The notes: generated from the letters alone by a model not told the origin. A stretch of DNA of 64,000 bases from Enterobacter sp. kpr-6 (GCF_900116015.1 NZ_FOYH01000012.1:1-64000); one strand, 5' to 3'. Counted from the stretch's first letter, positions 49,750 through 60,013 are shown. Program-made: numbers and translations.

Positions 49750-50453
49750 ACGCGCTCAATCCAGCGCTCCAGCAACTCCGGCATCATCAGCGCGATCTCC
49801 TGGAGCAGATGGGTGCCCTGATCCTGCTGATAGTGATGCACGTCGCGGCTGCTAAACAGGATCACACCCAGGTCACCGTCGCGGCCCATCATTGACATCG
49901 CCACGGACCCCACCGCCTTCGCCTCTGGCAGGACAACCAGCAGTTCCGGACCGTTGAGCGGGCCAAGATAGTGGTTTTCCTGGCCGAGGCGCTGGATGCG
50001 CAACGGTTCGAACGCCTGGCGACTCAGCGCCAGATGGGTGAAGCCAGAAGGTGCGCCAATGCGCCAGCGATCGGGGAATAAACGGATGCTCGCGCCCGCC
50101 AGCCCCATCTCCCGCGCCCAGCGGTTAAAGCGCGTGAGCAGATCGTCAAGACTGGTTGCCAGCGCCAGGCGGCTCTGCAAGCGCAGCAAACGATAGAACA
50201 ACGCTTCGTTACTGCTGGCCTGTTCCATCAACAGCGTCATGTTCTCTTCGAGCACATTGATGTGATGGCGCGCGCGTACCATGTGCCACTCGACCAGCGA
50301 CACGGCACCCTGCACCGGATGGGGCACCTGCATCTGTTCGACTGAACGGGCATTACGGATAAAAAACCCAGGATTACGCAGCAGATACTCCACCACTTCA
50401 CGATCGGTGAGCGTGGCAGGAGCCTCCTGCTGTTCTTCCTCAATTTGCTTCAT
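49746..50453 (-). CDS. yigA: DUF484 (GAF-like) protein YigA
   Basis: The 235-residue protein belongs to DUF484, conserved between dapF and xerC throughout enterics. It has an N-terminal helical segment ([15 protein letters not shown]...) and a GAF-like C-terminal domain (about 80-235). The function is not known. Start and stop overlap neighbours by 4 bp on each side, so it is translationally coupled within dapF-yigA-xerC-yigB. Confidence 0.93.
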   Translation of the reverse strand: MKQIEEEQQEAPATLTDREVVEYLLRNPGFFIRNARSVEQMQVPHPVQGAVSLVEWHMVRARHHINVLEENMTLLMEQASSNEALFYRLLRLQSRLALATSLDDLLTRFNRWAREMGLAGASIRLFPDRWRIGAPSGFTHLALSRQAFEPLRIQRLGQENHYLGPLNGPELLVVLPEAKAVGSVAMSMMGRDGDLGVILFSSRDVHHYQQDQGTHLLQEIALMMPELLERWIERV

Positions 50454-51274
50454 AGATGAATAAATCCGTCATAGACGTGTGTTGCCGGGCCAGTCATATA
50501 TAACGGAGAACCCGGTCCCTTCCAGGCGATATCAAGGCGACCGCCAGGTAAATCCACGCGAACCTCTTCCGCCAGCAATCCCTGTTGGATACCGACTGCG
50601 ACCGCTGCACAAGCGCCGCTGCCGCAGGCCTGCGTTTCACCCGCGCCGCGTTCAAAGACGCGCAGGCGGATCTGTTCACGTTTGAGTACTTGCATAAAAC
50701 CGATGTTGGCCCGCTCCGGGAAGCGCTCATGGCTTTCCATCACCGGACCCAGCGTTTCTACGGGCGCGGTATCCACATCATCAACCTGAATGACGCAGTG
50801 TGGATTGCCCATGGAAACGACGCCGCAGAGAATAGTTTGTTCAGCGGCGCGCATAATATAAGTCTTTTCTGCTTTGTTGGCGCGGAACGGCACGGCACCG
50901 GGTTCAAAGTTTGGCTCGCCCATATTGACCCGCACCAGCTCGTCTTCCGTTACGCTTAATACCATACGTCCGTTGGCCGTACTGACGCGAATGTCGCGTT
51001 TATTGGTCAAACCTTTCAGACGCACAAAACGGGCAAAACAGCGCGCACCGTTGCCACACTGCGACACTTCGCTGCCGTCAGCGTTGAAAATGCGGTAATG
51101 AAAGTCGAGATCGGGATCGTAAGGCGGTTCGACGATCAACAGTTGATCGAATCCCACGCCCAGATGCCGGTCTGCCAGGCGGCGGATCAGCTCTGGCGAG
51201 AAAAAGACGTTCTGCGTTACCGCGTCGACGACCATAAAATCGTTGCCAAGGCCATGCATTTTAGAGAACTGCAT
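50450..51274 (-). CDS. dapF: Diaminopimelate epimerase DapF
   Basis: DapF converts LL- to meso-diaminopimelate for lysine and peptidoglycan. The two-Cys racemase sites are clear: [11 protein letters not shown] (Cys about 73) and [13 protein letters not shown] (Cys about 217). The ATG at 51274 gives [17 protein letters not shown] and 274 residues, as in E. coli; another ATG directly precedes it. It follows the small lipoprotein gene lptM by 36 bp. Confidence 0.97.
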   Translation of the reverse strand: MQFSKMHGLGNDFMVVDAVTQNVFFSPELIRRLADRHLGVGFDQLLIVEPPYDPDLDFHYRIFNADGSEVSQCGNGARCFARFVRLKGLTNKRDIRVSTANGRMVLSVTEDELVRVNMGEPNFEPGAVPFRANKAEKTYIMRAAEQTILCGVVSMGNPHCVIQVDDVDTAPVETLGPVMESHERFPERANIGFMQVLKREQIRLRVFERGAGETQACGSGACAAVAVGIQQGLLAEEVRVDLPGGRLDIAWKGPGSPLYMTGPATHVYDGFIHL

Positions 51275-51310
51275 CATCTACTCCATTTACGCGGATACAG
51301 AACGTGAGTC

Positions 51311-51514
51311 TTAATAATTCACTTGCGTCGGGCCATTGTCGATGCCGCGATCGTTACGTTCAGGCGACAGGTCCTGCTCGAGACTTTCAACTTTTTTCGT
51401 CGGCGGCGGTGCAGATTTGTCGGCTGGCGGGAAGTAGAGAGGTCCTTTCAGACCGCAGCCCGCAAGGCTGAATAATGCCGTTAAAACACAAAGCGCGCGG
51501 AACACATTCTTCAT
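51311..51514 (-). CDS. lptM: LPS-assembly lipoprotein LptM (YifL)
   Basis: LptM is a small outer-membrane lipoprotein that promotes correct disulfide formation and maturation of the LptDE translocon. The 67-residue precursor has a type II signal peptide with lipobox SLAGC (Cys20), followed by GLKGPLYFPP, the conserved LptM motif, and a polar tail. It leads the dapF-xerC operon and is divergent from cyaY. Confidence 0.93.
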   Translation of the reverse strand: MKNVFRALCVLTALFSLAGCGLKGPLYFPPADKSAPPPTKKVESLEQDLSPERNDRGIDNGPTQVNY

Positions 51515-51650
51515 TATGGTTTGCCTGTAAGTTCATGCTTTCTGTTTTCTATCATCGCAGGAGAAGGCACAAAAGCAAGAGTTAGCGCACTTCCTGCATT
51601 GGGATTTGTTTCGCGTTATACTCGCGGCATCACGAAAAAAAGGAAAAAAA

Positions 51651-51971
51651 ATGAACGACTCAGAATTTCATCGCCTTGCCGATAACCTGTGGCAAACCAT
51701 TGAAGAGCGCCTGGATGACCATGACGGCGACAGCGATATCGACTGCGAAATCAACGGCGGCGTACTGACGCTCACCTTTGAAAACGGCAGCAAAATCATC
51801 GTCAATCGCCAGGAGCCGCTGCATCAGGTCTGGCTGGCGACCAAACAGGGCGGCTACCATTTCGATCTGAAAGATGAGGAATGGATTTGCGATCGCAGCG
51901 GTGAAAACTTCTGGGATGTGCTGGAAAACGCGGCCACGCAGCAAGCGGGCGAAAACGTCAGTTTTCGTTGA
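51651..51971 (+). CDS. cyaY: Frataxin homologue CyaY
   Basis: CyaY is the bacterial frataxin, which binds iron and IscS and modulates iron-sulfur cluster assembly. The ATG at 51651 gives [23 protein letters not shown] and 106 residues, matching E. coli. It is rich in acidic residues on the first helix (the iron-binding ridge), with the conserved sheet residues [16 protein letters not shown]. It is divergent from lptM and convergent with cyaA, whose stop is 30 bp away. Confidence 0.97.
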   Translation: MNDSEFHRLADNLWQTIEERLDDHDGDSDIDCEINGGVLTLTFENGSKIIVNRQEPLHQVWLATKQGGYHFDLKDEEWICDRSGENFWDVLENAATQQAGENVSFR

Positions 51972-52000
51972 TCATAAGCCCGGCGATGTGCGAACCGGGC

Positions 52001-54547
52001 CTATGAAAAATATTGCTGCAACAGCGGCGTGTCGTCGTCCTGATTCGCCGGGACGATAGGGCTGATGGTCTGATTACGGAACGGGATCACCTGGGCACGC
52101 CCGTCCGTTTTCACAATCTGGTAGAACTGCGGCAGGTTGAAGTTGATAAAACTTGAGCCGTAGGTAAAGCGGTCATGCGAAGAGGAGTAGAAGCGGCTGA
52201 CGTCGCGCACCAGTTCCTCGGTGCTGCCTTCGCAATGGTGGTAAACCTCTGCGCGGTTGCTCTCATCCAGGATGTAAATATTAAAGCCCTGATCTTCGCC
52301 CGACTCTTCAAAGAAGAACTGAATAATCCCTTCGCTGGCAAAACCGTCGACGACCGGCGGCAGTTTGACGTGATTGGTTTCAACCTGCACCGACAGGCCA
52401 TGCAGCTTGTTATGGGAAATCGCGCCATAAAACTCAATGGCATTTTCCAGTTTCTGTACCGAGACGTTAAGACGCTCGAAGAACAGCCCCCAGGTTTGCC
52501 CGGCCACGCGTAGCGCTTTGAAACGCCCGGTTTCCTGACGGGTACTGGAAAGGCGTAACTCAATACATTCAGAAACAAGCTGCTGCACGCGCGTGCGGAT
52601 AAGACCACGTAAGTGCTGGCTGTAGCAGAAGACTTCTACGCTGTCCGGCGGCGCGGCATCCTGATGCATTTTTCCAAGGATGGTTTTCAGCGCTTCGATC
52701 ATCGCCTGCTCGCCGTTGAAATGCAGGGTACGCACTTCATTCCACGAGTTGCGGTAAAGCAGATCGACGCTGCCAATCAGGCAATTTTGCTGCTCGCCAA
52801 AGCTAAAGACGTCCAGCTTGCGGAAATCAAAATGTACTACCTGATTGCGAAATGCCGCCGTCGGGTCGTATTCAAGGTTGACGATAATCGCCAGATGGCG
52901 AATTTCACACGGGCTGTAGAGCGCTTTTGGCGACGGTGCTGGCAGGCGCAGCGGGAAGTGGTGCGAAACGTCCGCGACCATCTCCTGAAGTTTAGCCAGA
53001 TCGACAATGCCGTTGCCCTTAATAAACAGGCGAGTGCGGGAGGTCAGCAGGCCATTAAACCAGGCCCATGCCACCAGCTTATTAAGGTAACGGTTATATT
53101 CCAGCGGTTGATGGCTGATGATCGCGTCCATGTTTGGCGCGCGGTTGTAAAGATACCAGCCCGCACGATTTGCCCGGCCCGGCGGCACATGGATAAACGT
53201 CAGATTCGGCTCTGAAAGATCGGGCGAAATCTGCGGGTTCACCAGCGTCACTTTACCCGGCAGCGCTTCAAACGCGGCGTACAGTTTACGCGTCAGCACG
53301 CCAATATCCTGCGGGCTGGCGGAAACGCTAAGATTATTGCGGCGGGCAAAGCGGATCAGGTTGCGATAGCTTTGCATCATCGCATCCAGCAGTTCGTTAT
53401 GCGCCTCGCGCACCTGGCCAATCTTCCAGTTAGCGCGGTTATCGAGCATGGCAAGACGTTCATCGTCCCAGCCCCACTCTTTTACCAGGGAACTCACCAC
53501 TTCACGACGCCAGCCCACGCAGGCGCGCTCGCGGCTCAGCTTTTCGCAGACTTTTAAATAGAAGCAGCGGCGCACAAGATCGAGGCGGGTAAAATCTTCG
53601 ATGGCGGTCAGGTATGCGGTGACGCGCTCAAGCATCATGCAGTAGTGATCGAGGCCAAACGAGACGATTTCGCCATCATGCAGGCGCTGTTTGATGTCTT
53701 TTGCCAGCAGGCGGGTGTTTGGATATTCCCAGGAATAGGCTTCCAGCAGCAGCGTTTTCAGCACTGCTTTATAAGGGGAATCAATGCTTTTATAGAGCTG
53801 CCACAGGCTCGCGCCGAAGTACTCTTCCGCAGAGAGGGAGCTTAAGCCGCCCAAATCCAGCCACTCGTTAGGGGTCAGCACACCCTGCGCGTAGAGCGAC
53901 ATCACGTAATCGTCGTAATGGGCTTCTTCGTCGCCCGGCACCATATTCCACAGAATACGCTTCCCGGCGAGACGCACTGCCGTGCGATAGAATTCGTCGA
54001 GTAATAAAATGTGCTGGGTGGAACCGCAGTCTTCACCGCCCAGGCTGCCGCTTTCATTATGGCGGAAACGGTTTTCGTCGATCAGGAAGAAGCTGACTTC
54101 AACGCCAAGGGAGGCGGCCCAGCTTTCAAGCAGGCTACATTTGCGCTGCAAAAGCTGGCGCTCTTCATTATCAAGCCAGGACTGGTGGCAGACCCAGATG
54201 TCCAGATCGGAAGAACAGCTTTGCCCGACCGATGAGGTACTACCCATGGAGTAAACGCCGGTAATCGGCAGTTCACCCTGCGGTGAGTCCTGCGGCGGCA
54301 AACCGCGGTTCATTTCCAGTTCGTTGAGGTAATGGCGTTGTGTTTCATCAGGCGTGTAGAGGCAGATGCCTCGTGGAACGTTACCATCAAGGTAACCCGG
54401 CATCAGCGGATGGTGATAATGCAACAATGTCGGCAGCAGACTGTAAACCTGCTGGAAAGCAGGGCCCATAGCAGCCAGTGCGCGATCGACACGCAGTTGG
54501 TTTATGGCATCCAGTCTCTGTTTCAGAGTCTCAATATAGAGGTACAA
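52001..54547 (-). CDS. cyaA: Class I adenylate cyclase CyaA
   Basis: CyaA makes cAMP and is activated by phosphorylated EIIA-Glc. The 848-residue length equals E. coli CyaA. The catalytic nucleotidyltransferase part is N-terminal ([21 protein letters not shown], about 99-119, with GSTSS and DxD), and the glucose-responsive domain is C-terminal. The start is the rare TTG at 54545-54547, as in E. coli, where it keeps synthesis low. A CRP site upstream supports autoregulation by CRP-cAMP. It is divergent from hemC, 342 bp away. Confidence 0.97.
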   Translation of the reverse strand: MYLYIETLKQRLDAINQLRVDRALAAMGPAFQQVYSLLPTLLHYHHPLMPGYLDGNVPRGICLYTPDETQRHYLNELEMNRGLPPQDSPQGELPITGVYSMGSTSSVGQSCSSDLDIWVCHQSWLDNEERQLLQRKCSLLESWAASLGVEVSFFLIDENRFRHNESGSLGGEDCGSTQHILLLDEFYRTAVRLAGKRILWNMVPGDEEAHYDDYVMSLYAQGVLTPNEWLDLGGLSSLSAEEYFGASLWQLYKSIDSPYKAVLKTLLLEAYSWEYPNTRLLAKDIKQRLHDGEIVSFGLDHYCMMLERVTAYLTAIEDFTRLDLVRRCFYLKVCEKLSRERACVGWRREVVSSLVKEWGWDDERLAMLDNRANWKIGQVREAHNELLDAMMQSYRNLIRFARRNNLSVSASPQDIGVLTRKLYAAFEALPGKVTLVNPQISPDLSEPNLTFIHVPPGRANRAGWYLYNRAPNMDAIISHQPLEYNRYLNKLVAWAWFNGLLTSRTRLFIKGNGIVDLAKLQEMVADVSHHFPLRLPAPSPKALYSPCEIRHLAIIVNLEYDPTAAFRNQVVHFDFRKLDVFSFGEQQNCLIGSVDLLYRNSWNEVRTLHFNGEQAMIEALKTILGKMHQDAAPPDSVEVFCYSQHLRGLIRTRVQQLVSECIELRLSSTRQETGRFKALRVAGQTWGLFFERLNVSVQKLENAIEFYGAISHNKLHGLSVQVETNHVKLPPVVDGFASEGIIQFFFEESGEDQGFNIYILDESNRAEVYHHCEGSTEELVRDVSRFYSSSHDRFTYGSSFINFNLPQFYQIVKTDGRAQVIPFRNQTISPIVPANQDDDTPLLQQYFS

Positions 54548-54698
54548 GACGTATCGCCTGAGTTTAAACCTTCCCGGTTGGATAGCAGGTGCGCTGGCCT
54601 TCCTGTCACCGAACTGTTCAGATTTCAGTATTTCAAAAAAACCCGTCGCCTTTTTTTCGCCCTTGTATTTTTGGTAGTACAGCCGAAAAAATGGTCTA

Positions 54699-54720
54699 AA
54701 ACGTGATCAATTTAACACCT
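54699..54720. promoter_or_regulatory. CRP site in the cyaA promoter region
   Basis: AAACGTGATCAATTTAACACCT (as two halves, ACGTGATCAA and TTTAACACCT) matches the CRP site of E. coli cyaA P2 almost base for base and lies about 155 bp before the TTG start codon. It implies repression of cyaA by CRP-cAMP. Confidence 0.8.
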
Positions 54721-54889
54721 TGCCGATTGACCGTAAAGAAAGATGCACTACTTACAAGTGTAGCATCGTTCGTAACGTGTAAATTCCCGAATACGGTCTT
54801 GTCCCTCTTTTCCGCAACCGTCCTTGAAACCTGACACTCTATGACAACAATGTTAGGATGGTCAACGGACGATAACGACGGTAACAAGC

Positions 54890-55831
54890 ATGTTAGACAA
54901 TGTTTTAAGAATTGCCACACGCCAAAGCCCCCTCGCGCTCTGGCAGGCACATTATGTGAAGCAGCGCCTGCTGGCGTGCCATCCCGGTCTGACCGTGGAA
55001 CTGGTACCCATGGTGACGCGCGGCGATGTGATCCTCGATACGCCGCTGGCAAAAGTGGGCGGGAAAGGGTTATTCGTCAAAGAGCTTGAGCTGGCACTGA
55101 TCGAAAACCGTGCTGACCTGGCCGTCCATTCAATGAAAGATGTCCCGGTCGACTTTCCGAAAGGTTTAGGCCTGGTCACCATCTGTGAGCGCGAAGATCC
55201 GCGCGACGCATTCGTCTCCAATCACTATGACAGCCTTGACGCGCTACCGGCAGGCAGCGTGGTCGGCACATCAAGTTTACGCCGCCAGTGTCAGCTTGCG
55301 GCACGCCGCCCGGATCTGGTGATCCGCTCCTTGCGCGGCAACGTCGGCACACGCCTGGGCAAACTTGATAACGGTGATTATGACGCCATTATTCTGGCCG
55401 TTGCAGGCCTGAAACGCCTCGATCTTGAAGCGCGTATTCGCATGGCGCTGCCGCCCGAACTGTCGCTGCCTGCCGTTGGCCAGGGCGCGGTGGGGATTGA
55501 ATGCCGCCTTGATGACGAACGCACCCTGGCACTGTTAGCACCGCTAAATCACGCTGACACCGCACTGCGGGTGAAAGCCGAGCGTGCGATGAATACCCGT
55601 CTGGAAGGTGGCTGCCAGGTGCCGATTGGCAGTTATGCTGAACTGATCGACGGTGAAATCTGGCTACGGGCGCTGGTTGGCGCACCGGATGGCTCGGTGA
55701 TGGTGCGTGGCGAGCGTCGCGGCCCACCGGCTCAAGCGGAACAACTGGGGATTTCGCTGGCGGAAGAACTTCTGGCGAACGGCGCGCGTGAGATCCTCAC
55801 CGAGGTTTATAACGGAGAAGCGCCCGCATGA
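54890..55831 (+). CDS. hemC: Hydroxymethylbilane synthase HemC
   Basis: HemC (porphobilinogen deaminase) assembles four porphobilinogen units on a dipyrromethane cofactor into hydroxymethylbilane. The 313-residue protein equals E. coli in length and has VHSMKDVP (active-site Asp, about 84), [10 protein letters not shown] (about 129-138) and [13 protein letters not shown] with the cofactor-binding Cys near 242. It starts the hemCDXY operon and overlaps hemD by 4 bp. Confidence 0.98.
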   Translation: MLDNVLRIATRQSPLALWQAHYVKQRLLACHPGLTVELVPMVTRGDVILDTPLAKVGGKGLFVKELELALIENRADLAVHSMKDVPVDFPKGLGLVTICEREDPRDAFVSNHYDSLDALPAGSVVGTSSLRRQCQLAARRPDLVIRSLRGNVGTRLGKLDNGDYDAIILAVAGLKRLDLEARIRMALPPELSLPAVGQGAVGIECRLDDERTLALLAPLNHADTALRVKAERAMNTRLEGGCQVPIGSYAELIDGEIWLRALVGAPDGSVMVRGERRGPPAQAEQLGISLAEELLANGAREILTEVYNGEAPA

Positions 55832-56568
55832 GTATCCTGGTCACCCGCCCGTCGCCCTCCGGGGAAGAGTTAGTGAGCCGTTTGCGCGCACAGGGTCTGG
55901 TGGCCTGGAGCTTTCCGCTCATCGAATTTACTCCAGGCCTTGAGCTGGCAACGCTGCCTGCGCAGCTTTCCGCTCTGACAGAAAACGATCTGGTTTTTGT
56001 TCTTTCACAACACGCGGTCACCTTTGCCAACGCACATTTACAGCAGCAGGGTTATCGCTGGCCCACTATTCCGCACTATTTTGCTATTGGAAGAACCACC
56101 GCGCTGGCGTTACATACCGTCAGTGGTCTTCACGTGCGCTATCCTCTGGATCGGGAAATTAGCGAAGTGTTGCTACAATTACCTGAATTACAAAATATTG
56201 CGGGAAAACGCGCGCTCATTTTGCGCGGCAACGGCGGGCGTGAGCTATTAGGTGAAACGCTCGCAGCACGCGGTGCCGACGTGACTTTTGTAGAATGTTA
56301 TCAACGTAGTGAAAAATTTTACGACGGGGCGGAAGAAGCGATGCGCTGGCACACTCGCGGCGTGACAACGATTGTTGCCACCAGCGGCGAGATGATCCAG
56401 CAGCTTTTCTCGCTGATCCCCGCCTGGTATCGTGAAAACTGGTTACTTCGCTGCCGCCTGGTCGTGGTCAGCGAACGTCTGGCGCACCTCGCCCGGGATC
56501 TGGGCTGGCAAGACATTTTGGTCGCAGACAACGCGGACAACGATGCGCTTCTGCGCGCATTACAATAA
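55828..56568 (+). CDS. hemD: Uroporphyrinogen-III synthase HemD
   Basis: HemD closes and inverts ring D of hydroxymethylbilane to give uroporphyrinogen III. The 246-residue product has the two-domain HemD fold with low sequence conservation: [19 protein letters not shown] at the start, [11 protein letters not shown]-like segment [12 protein letters not shown] near 150 and [10 protein letters not shown] near 190. Its ATG overlaps the hemC stop (ATGA), indicating coupling. Confidence 0.96.
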   Translation: MSILVTRPSPSGEELVSRLRAQGLVAWSFPLIEFTPGLELATLPAQLSALTENDLVFVLSQHAVTFANAHLQQQGYRWPTIPHYFAIGRTTALALHTVSGLHVRYPLDREISEVLLQLPELQNIAGKRALILRGNGGRELLGETLAARGADVTFVECYQRSEKFYDGAEEAMRWHTRGVTTIVATSGEMIQQLFSLIPAWYRENWLLRCRLVVVSERLAHLARDLGWQDILVADNADNDALLRALQ

Positions 56569-56589
56569 CTCTCATAATGGGAAGCCATA

Positions 56590-57759
56590 ATGACGGAACA
56601 AGAAAACAACCCTGCCGTGGTTGAAGAAACCAGGGAGGCCGTGGACACCCGGCCACAGCCAGAGAAAACTGAGAAAAACAGTCGCGCCGTAAAAGCCAGC
56701 CTTGCGCTCAGCGCTATTGCCATCGCCATTGCGCTCGCCGCGGGCGTCGGGCTTTACGGTTGGGTAAAACAACAGACTTCCACGCAATCGGCTACCAGCG
56801 ACGCGCTGGTAAATCAGGTTACCGCCCTGCAAAAAGCGCAGGAAACGCAAAAATCCCAGTACGACGAGCAAATTAAACAGCAGGCAGCACTGCTTGATGA
56901 GTCGCAGCGCCAGCAGGCCGCACTGACTAAACAGCTCGACGAAATGCAGCAAAAAGTGGCGATGATCTCCGGTACCGACGCTAAAACCTGGCTGCTGGCG
57001 CAGGCAGATTTCCTGGTCAAACTGGCCGGGCGCAAGCTGTGGAGCGATCAGGATGTCACCACCGCTGCAGCGCTGCTGAAAAGCGCCGATGCCAGCCTCG
57101 CCGACATGAACGATCCAAGTCTGATTAACGCTCGCCAGGCGATTACCACTGATATTGCCGCGCTGTCCGGCGTGGCGCAGGTCGATTACGACGGCATTAT
57201 TCTCAAGGTGAATCAGCTCTCGAACCAGATCGATAACCTGCGCCTTGATGACAATAACGACGATGATTCCCCGATGGACTCTGACAGCAGCGAGCTCTCC
57301 AGTTCCATCAGCGAGTGGCGCGTTAACCTGCAAAAAAGCTGGCAGAACTTTATGGACAGCTTTATTACCGTTCGCCGTCGTGATGAAACTGCCGTTCCGC
57401 TGCTTGCGCCGAATCAGGACATCTATCTGCGTGAGAATATCCGCTCGCGTCTGCTGGTCGCCGCGCAGGCAGTGCCGCGCCATCAGGAAGAGACCTACAA
57501 ACAGGCGCTGGATAACGTTTCCAGTTGGGTGCGCGCGTACTATGACACTGACGATGCCAATACCAAAGCCTTCCTCGAGGATTTGGATAAGCTCAGCCAG
57601 CAAAGCATCATCATGAACGTGCCCGAAACCCTGCAAAGCCAGCCGCTGCTGGAAAAACTGATGCAGACCCGCGTGCGCAATCTGCTGGCACAGCCTGCCG
57701 CCACACCTGAGCAGGCCGCGCAAAATGACGCGCCAGCCGCTGCGCCGCAGGGAGAATAA
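56590..57759 (+). CDS. hemX: HemX-family membrane protein
   Basis: The 389-residue protein corresponds to E. coli HemX, once called a uroporphyrinogen-III methylase but now regarded as of uncertain function. It has a charged N-terminus, one membrane helix (about residues 37-60: [22 protein letters not shown]), and a large periplasmic coiled-coil region (Gln-rich, about 75-125) and helical domain. It lies 21 bp after hemD and 2 bp before hemY. Confidence 0.94.
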   Translation: MTEQENNPAVVEETREAVDTRPQPEKTEKNSRAVKASLALSAIAIAIALAAGVGLYGWVKQQTSTQSATSDALVNQVTALQKAQETQKSQYDEQIKQQAALLDESQRQQAALTKQLDEMQQKVAMISGTDAKTWLLAQADFLVKLAGRKLWSDQDVTTAAALLKSADASLADMNDPSLINARQAITTDIAALSGVAQVDYDGIILKVNQLSNQIDNLRLDDNNDDDSPMDSDSSELSSSISEWRVNLQKSWQNFMDSFITVRRRDETAVPLLAPNQDIYLRENIRSRLLVAAQAVPRHQEETYKQALDNVSSWVRAYYDTDDANTKAFLEDLDKLSQQSIIMNVPETLQSQPLLEKLMQTRVRNLLAQPAATPEQAAQNDAPAAAPQGE

Positions 57760-57761
57760 TC

Positions 57762-58958
57762 ATGTTGAAAGTCTTACTACTCTTTGCATTGCTGTTAGCC
57801 GGGATCGTTCTGGGACCGATGGTTGCCGGGCATCAGGGCTATGTGCTGATTCAGACCGACAACTATAACGTCGAAACCAGCGTCACCGGGCTGGTCATCA
57901 TCCTGATTCTGGCGATGGTCGTGCTGTTCGTACTCGAATGGATTTTGCGCCGTATTATGCGTACCGGCGCACATACCCGTGGCTGGTTCGCCGGACGCAA
58001 GCGCCGTCGTGCACGTAAGCAAACTGAGCAGGCGCTGCTCAAACTTGCTGAAGGCGATTATCAGCAGGTTGAAAAGCTGATGTCGAAAAACGCCGATCAC
58101 GCTGAACAGCCGGTCGTGAACTATTTACTGGCCGCCGAAGCCGCGCAGCAGCGTGGCGATGAAGCGCGGGCCAATCAGCATCTGGAACGCGCATCGGATC
58201 TGGCAGATAACGATCAGATCCCGGTCGAGATCACCCGCGTACGTTTACAACTGGCGCGTAATGAAAATCATGCGGCGCGTCACGGCGTGGATAAACTGCT
58301 TGAAATCACACCGCGTCACCCGGAAGTGCTGCGTCTGGCTGAACAGGCCTATATCCGCACCGGCGCATGGAGTTCGCTGCTGGACGCTATTCCGTCAATG
58401 GCCAAAGCGGGCGTGGGTGATGAAGAACACCGCGATGCACTTGCACAACTGGCATGGATTGGGTTGATGGATCAGGCGCGGGCAGATCAGGGCAGCGATG
58501 GCCTGAAAGCCTGGTGGAAAAACCAGAGCCGTAAAACACGTCATCACGTGGCATTGCAGGTGGCGATGGCAGAGCATCTTATTGAGTGCGACGATCACGA
58601 TACCGCTCAGCAAATTCTGCTCGAGGGCCTGAAGCGCCAGTATGATGACCGGCTGGTCATGGTTATTCCTCGTCTGAAGACCAATAACCCGGAACAAGTT
58701 GAGAAAGCGCTGCGTCAGCATATTAAAACGCAGGGCGACCGCCCGATTCTGTGGAGCACGCTCGGTCAGTCGCTGGTTAAGCACGGCGAGTGGAAAGAGG
58801 CCAGCCTGGCCTTCCGCGCGGCGTTAAAACAGCGCCCGGATGCGTTTGATTACGCCTGGCTTGCCGATACGCTGGATCGTTTGCATCAGCCAGAAGAAGC
58901 GGCAGCGATGCGCCGTGACGGGCTGTTGCTGACTCTGCAAAATAACCCTTCGCAGTAA
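57762..58958 (+). CDS. hemY: HemY-family TPR membrane protein
   Basis: HemY of enterics is a membrane-anchored TPR protein needed for normal porphyrin levels and unrelated to the Bacillus HemY oxidase. The 398-residue product has two N-terminal membrane helices (about 1-20 and 40-63) followed by TPR-like repeats (about 95-390), including ALAQLAWIGLMDQARAD and the C-terminal PDAFDYAWLADTLDRLHQPEEA. It closes the hemCDXY operon; a repeat element starts 3 bp after its stop. Confidence 0.95.
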   Translation: MLKVLLLFALLLAGIVLGPMVAGHQGYVLIQTDNYNVETSVTGLVIILILAMVVLFVLEWILRRIMRTGAHTRGWFAGRKRRRARKQTEQALLKLAEGDYQQVEKLMSKNADHAEQPVVNYLLAAEAAQQRGDEARANQHLERASDLADNDQIPVEITRVRLQLARNENHAARHGVDKLLEITPRHPEVLRLAEQAYIRTGAWSSLLDAIPSMAKAGVGDEEHRDALAQLAWIGLMDQARADQGSDGLKAWWKNQSRKTRHHVALQVAMAEHLIECDDHDTAQQILLEGLKRQYDDRLVMVIPRLKTNNPEQVEKALRQHIKTQGDRPILWSTLGQSLVKHGEWKEASLAFRAALKQRPDAFDYAWLADTLDRLHQPEEAAAMRRDGLLLTLQNNPSQ

Positions 58959-58961
58959 ATT

Positions 58962-59058
58962 CCCCTCACCCTAACCCTCTCCCATTGGGAGAGGGGACAA
59001 ATGATACGCAGACTCTCGCTCTTCCCCCTCTCCCTCAGGGAGAGGGCCGGGGTGAGGG
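58962..59058 (-). repeat. Palindromic intergenic repeat, copy E (inverted)
   Basis: The smallest copy of the family, with two hairpin units and one spacer. It begins CCCCTCACCCTAACCCTCTC and ends GGGCCGGGGTGAGGG, that is, in the opposite orientation to copies A-D. It starts 3 bp after the hemY stop and ends 3 bp before the glmZ terminator run. Confidence 0.83.
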
Positions 59059-59061
59059 TAT

Positions 59062-59267
59062 AAAAAAATGCCCGTTCTGAAACCAGAACGGGCATTAACA
59101 GGTCTGTTTGACAACAAATTGGTGCTTCACTCAACGTTGTGTCCATGGTGTTTGATGAGGCGTAAGCGACATCTCTCTGTGGACGATAAGCACCATTAAA
59201 CGGCTCTGCGTCATTCCTGAGTTTATGAAGCCCTGAGGCGAGCATAAGAGATGGAATGAGCATCTAC
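59062..59267 (-). ncRNA. glmZ: Small regulatory RNA GlmZ
   Basis: The minus strand begins GTAGATGCTCATTCCATCTC at 59267 and contains TGACGCAGAGCCGTTTA, ACACCATGGACACAACGTTG and AGTGAAGCACC, all as in E. coli GlmZ. It ends in an intrinsic terminator (TGCCCGTTCT / AGAACGGGCA, 59069-59094, then seven U). Total length 206 nt agrees with the E. coli transcript (207). GlmZ, with Hfq, activates glmS translation; RapZ/RNase E cleave it, and GlmY protects it. The locus after hemY is the same as in E. coli. The terminator stem differs in sequence from the E. coli one but keeps its form. Confidence 0.93.
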
Positions 59268-59268
59268 A

Positions 59269-59294
59269 CGTATAGTATTGCACATGTCGTGCCA
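59269..59294 (-). promoter_or_regulatory. glmZ promoter, sigma-54 type overlapping a sigma-70 -10
   Basis: Minus strand TGGCACGACATGTGCAA has the GG-N10-GC spacing of sigma-54 promoters (GG in 59289-59294, GC at 59280-59281), 12-13 bp before the GlmZ 5' end. A TACTAT -10 (59272-59277) would give the same start with sigma-70. E. coli glmZ relies on sigma-70, while other enterics have overlapping promoters. Confidence 0.72.
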
Positions 59295-59400
59295 AAATTT
59301 CATCCCCATATCTAATAGTCCGGATTCATTTAGGATTTGTCGCGATCCGTCACAGTGGCGCGCTAAAAAGTCGCAGAAATGTGATTTCAAACGTGAATAT

Positions 59401-59418
59401 TGTCGCTAATGAGAGACA
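59401..59418. promoter_or_regulatory. GlrR (QseF) activator site upstream of glmZ
   Basis: TGTCGCTAATGAGAGACA fits the GlrR site TGTC-N10-GACA exactly and lies about 120-135 bp upstream of the sigma-54 promoter, a usual place for an enhancer-binding protein. A weaker partial site is at 59338-59354. Confidence 0.65.
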
Positions 59419-59538
59419 GAATTCACCCTTCTTAAAAAAAGATAATGAAAACAGGTAATTATATGTCTCTTATTTACGACAGCAGAATTAGGGGTTGTCC
59501 TGAAAAGGCTACAGGACGGGAAACTGAATCGCAGAAAA

Positions 59539-59561
59539 CAAAAAACCCCGCCGAAGCGGGG
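59539..59561 (-). terminator. Intrinsic terminator of the argX-hisR-leuT-proM operon
   Basis: CCCCGC (59546-59551) pairs with GCGGGG (59556-59561) across CGAA. On the minus strand the stem is followed by a run of U (59539-59545), 9 bp after the proM 3' end. Confidence 0.9.
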
Positions 59562-59569
59562 TTCAAAAT

Positions 59570-59646
59570 TGGTCGGCGAGAGAGGATTCGAACCTCCGAC
59601 CCACTGGTCCCAAACCAGTTGCGCTACCAAGCTGCGCTACTCGCCG
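59570..59646 (-). tRNA. proM: tRNA-Pro (anticodon TGG)
   Basis: The 77-nt gene (CGGCGAGTAGCGCAGCTTGG...) has all arms, the loop TTTGGGA with anticodon TGG, GGTTCGAATCC and an encoded CCA end. It is the last tRNA of the argX-hisR-leuT-proM operon. Confidence 0.96.
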
Positions 59647-59683
59647 AAATACTGCTTTTTGACTTTTAGTTCAATCTACGTTG

Positions 59684-59769
59684 TGGTGCGAGGGGGGGGA
59701 CTCGAACCCCCACATCCTAAGGACACTAACACCTGAAGCTAGCGCGTCTACCAATTCCGCCACCTTCGC
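59684..59769 (-). tRNA. leuT: tRNA-Leu (anticodon CAG)
   Basis: The 86-nt class II tRNA (GCGAAGGTGGCGGAATTGGT...) has a long variable arm (GTGTCCTTAGGATGT), anticodon loop TTCAGGT (CAG) and encoded CCA. The variable arm appears one base shorter than in E. coli leuT (87 nt, from memory). Confidence 0.95.
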
Positions 59770-59794
59770 ATTCCACGATACTCTTTGTAACTAA

Positions 59795-59871
59795 TGGGGT
59801 GGCTAATGGGACTCGAACCCACGACAACTGGAATCACAATCCAGGGCTCTACCAACTGAGCTATAGCCACC
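59795..59871 (-). tRNA. hisR: tRNA-His (anticodon GTG)
   Basis: The gene reads GGTGGCTATAGCTCAGTTGG... with anticodon loop ATTGTGATT (GTG), GGGTTCGAGTCCC and encoded CCA. The extra G-1 needed by tRNA-His is encoded at 59871, giving 77 nt. Confidence 0.96.
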
Positions 59872-59936
59872 ACTGATATTCTTTCACGCGGCCCTGCGAA
59901 ACTTCACAGACCACCGCAGCTCCAGCACCGGGTTAA

Positions 59937-60013
<77 letters not shown>

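Noticed and set aside
59406-59669. Two short frames over the proM region
   Set aside because: They run through the tRNA and its terminator; the tRNA gene explains the sequence.
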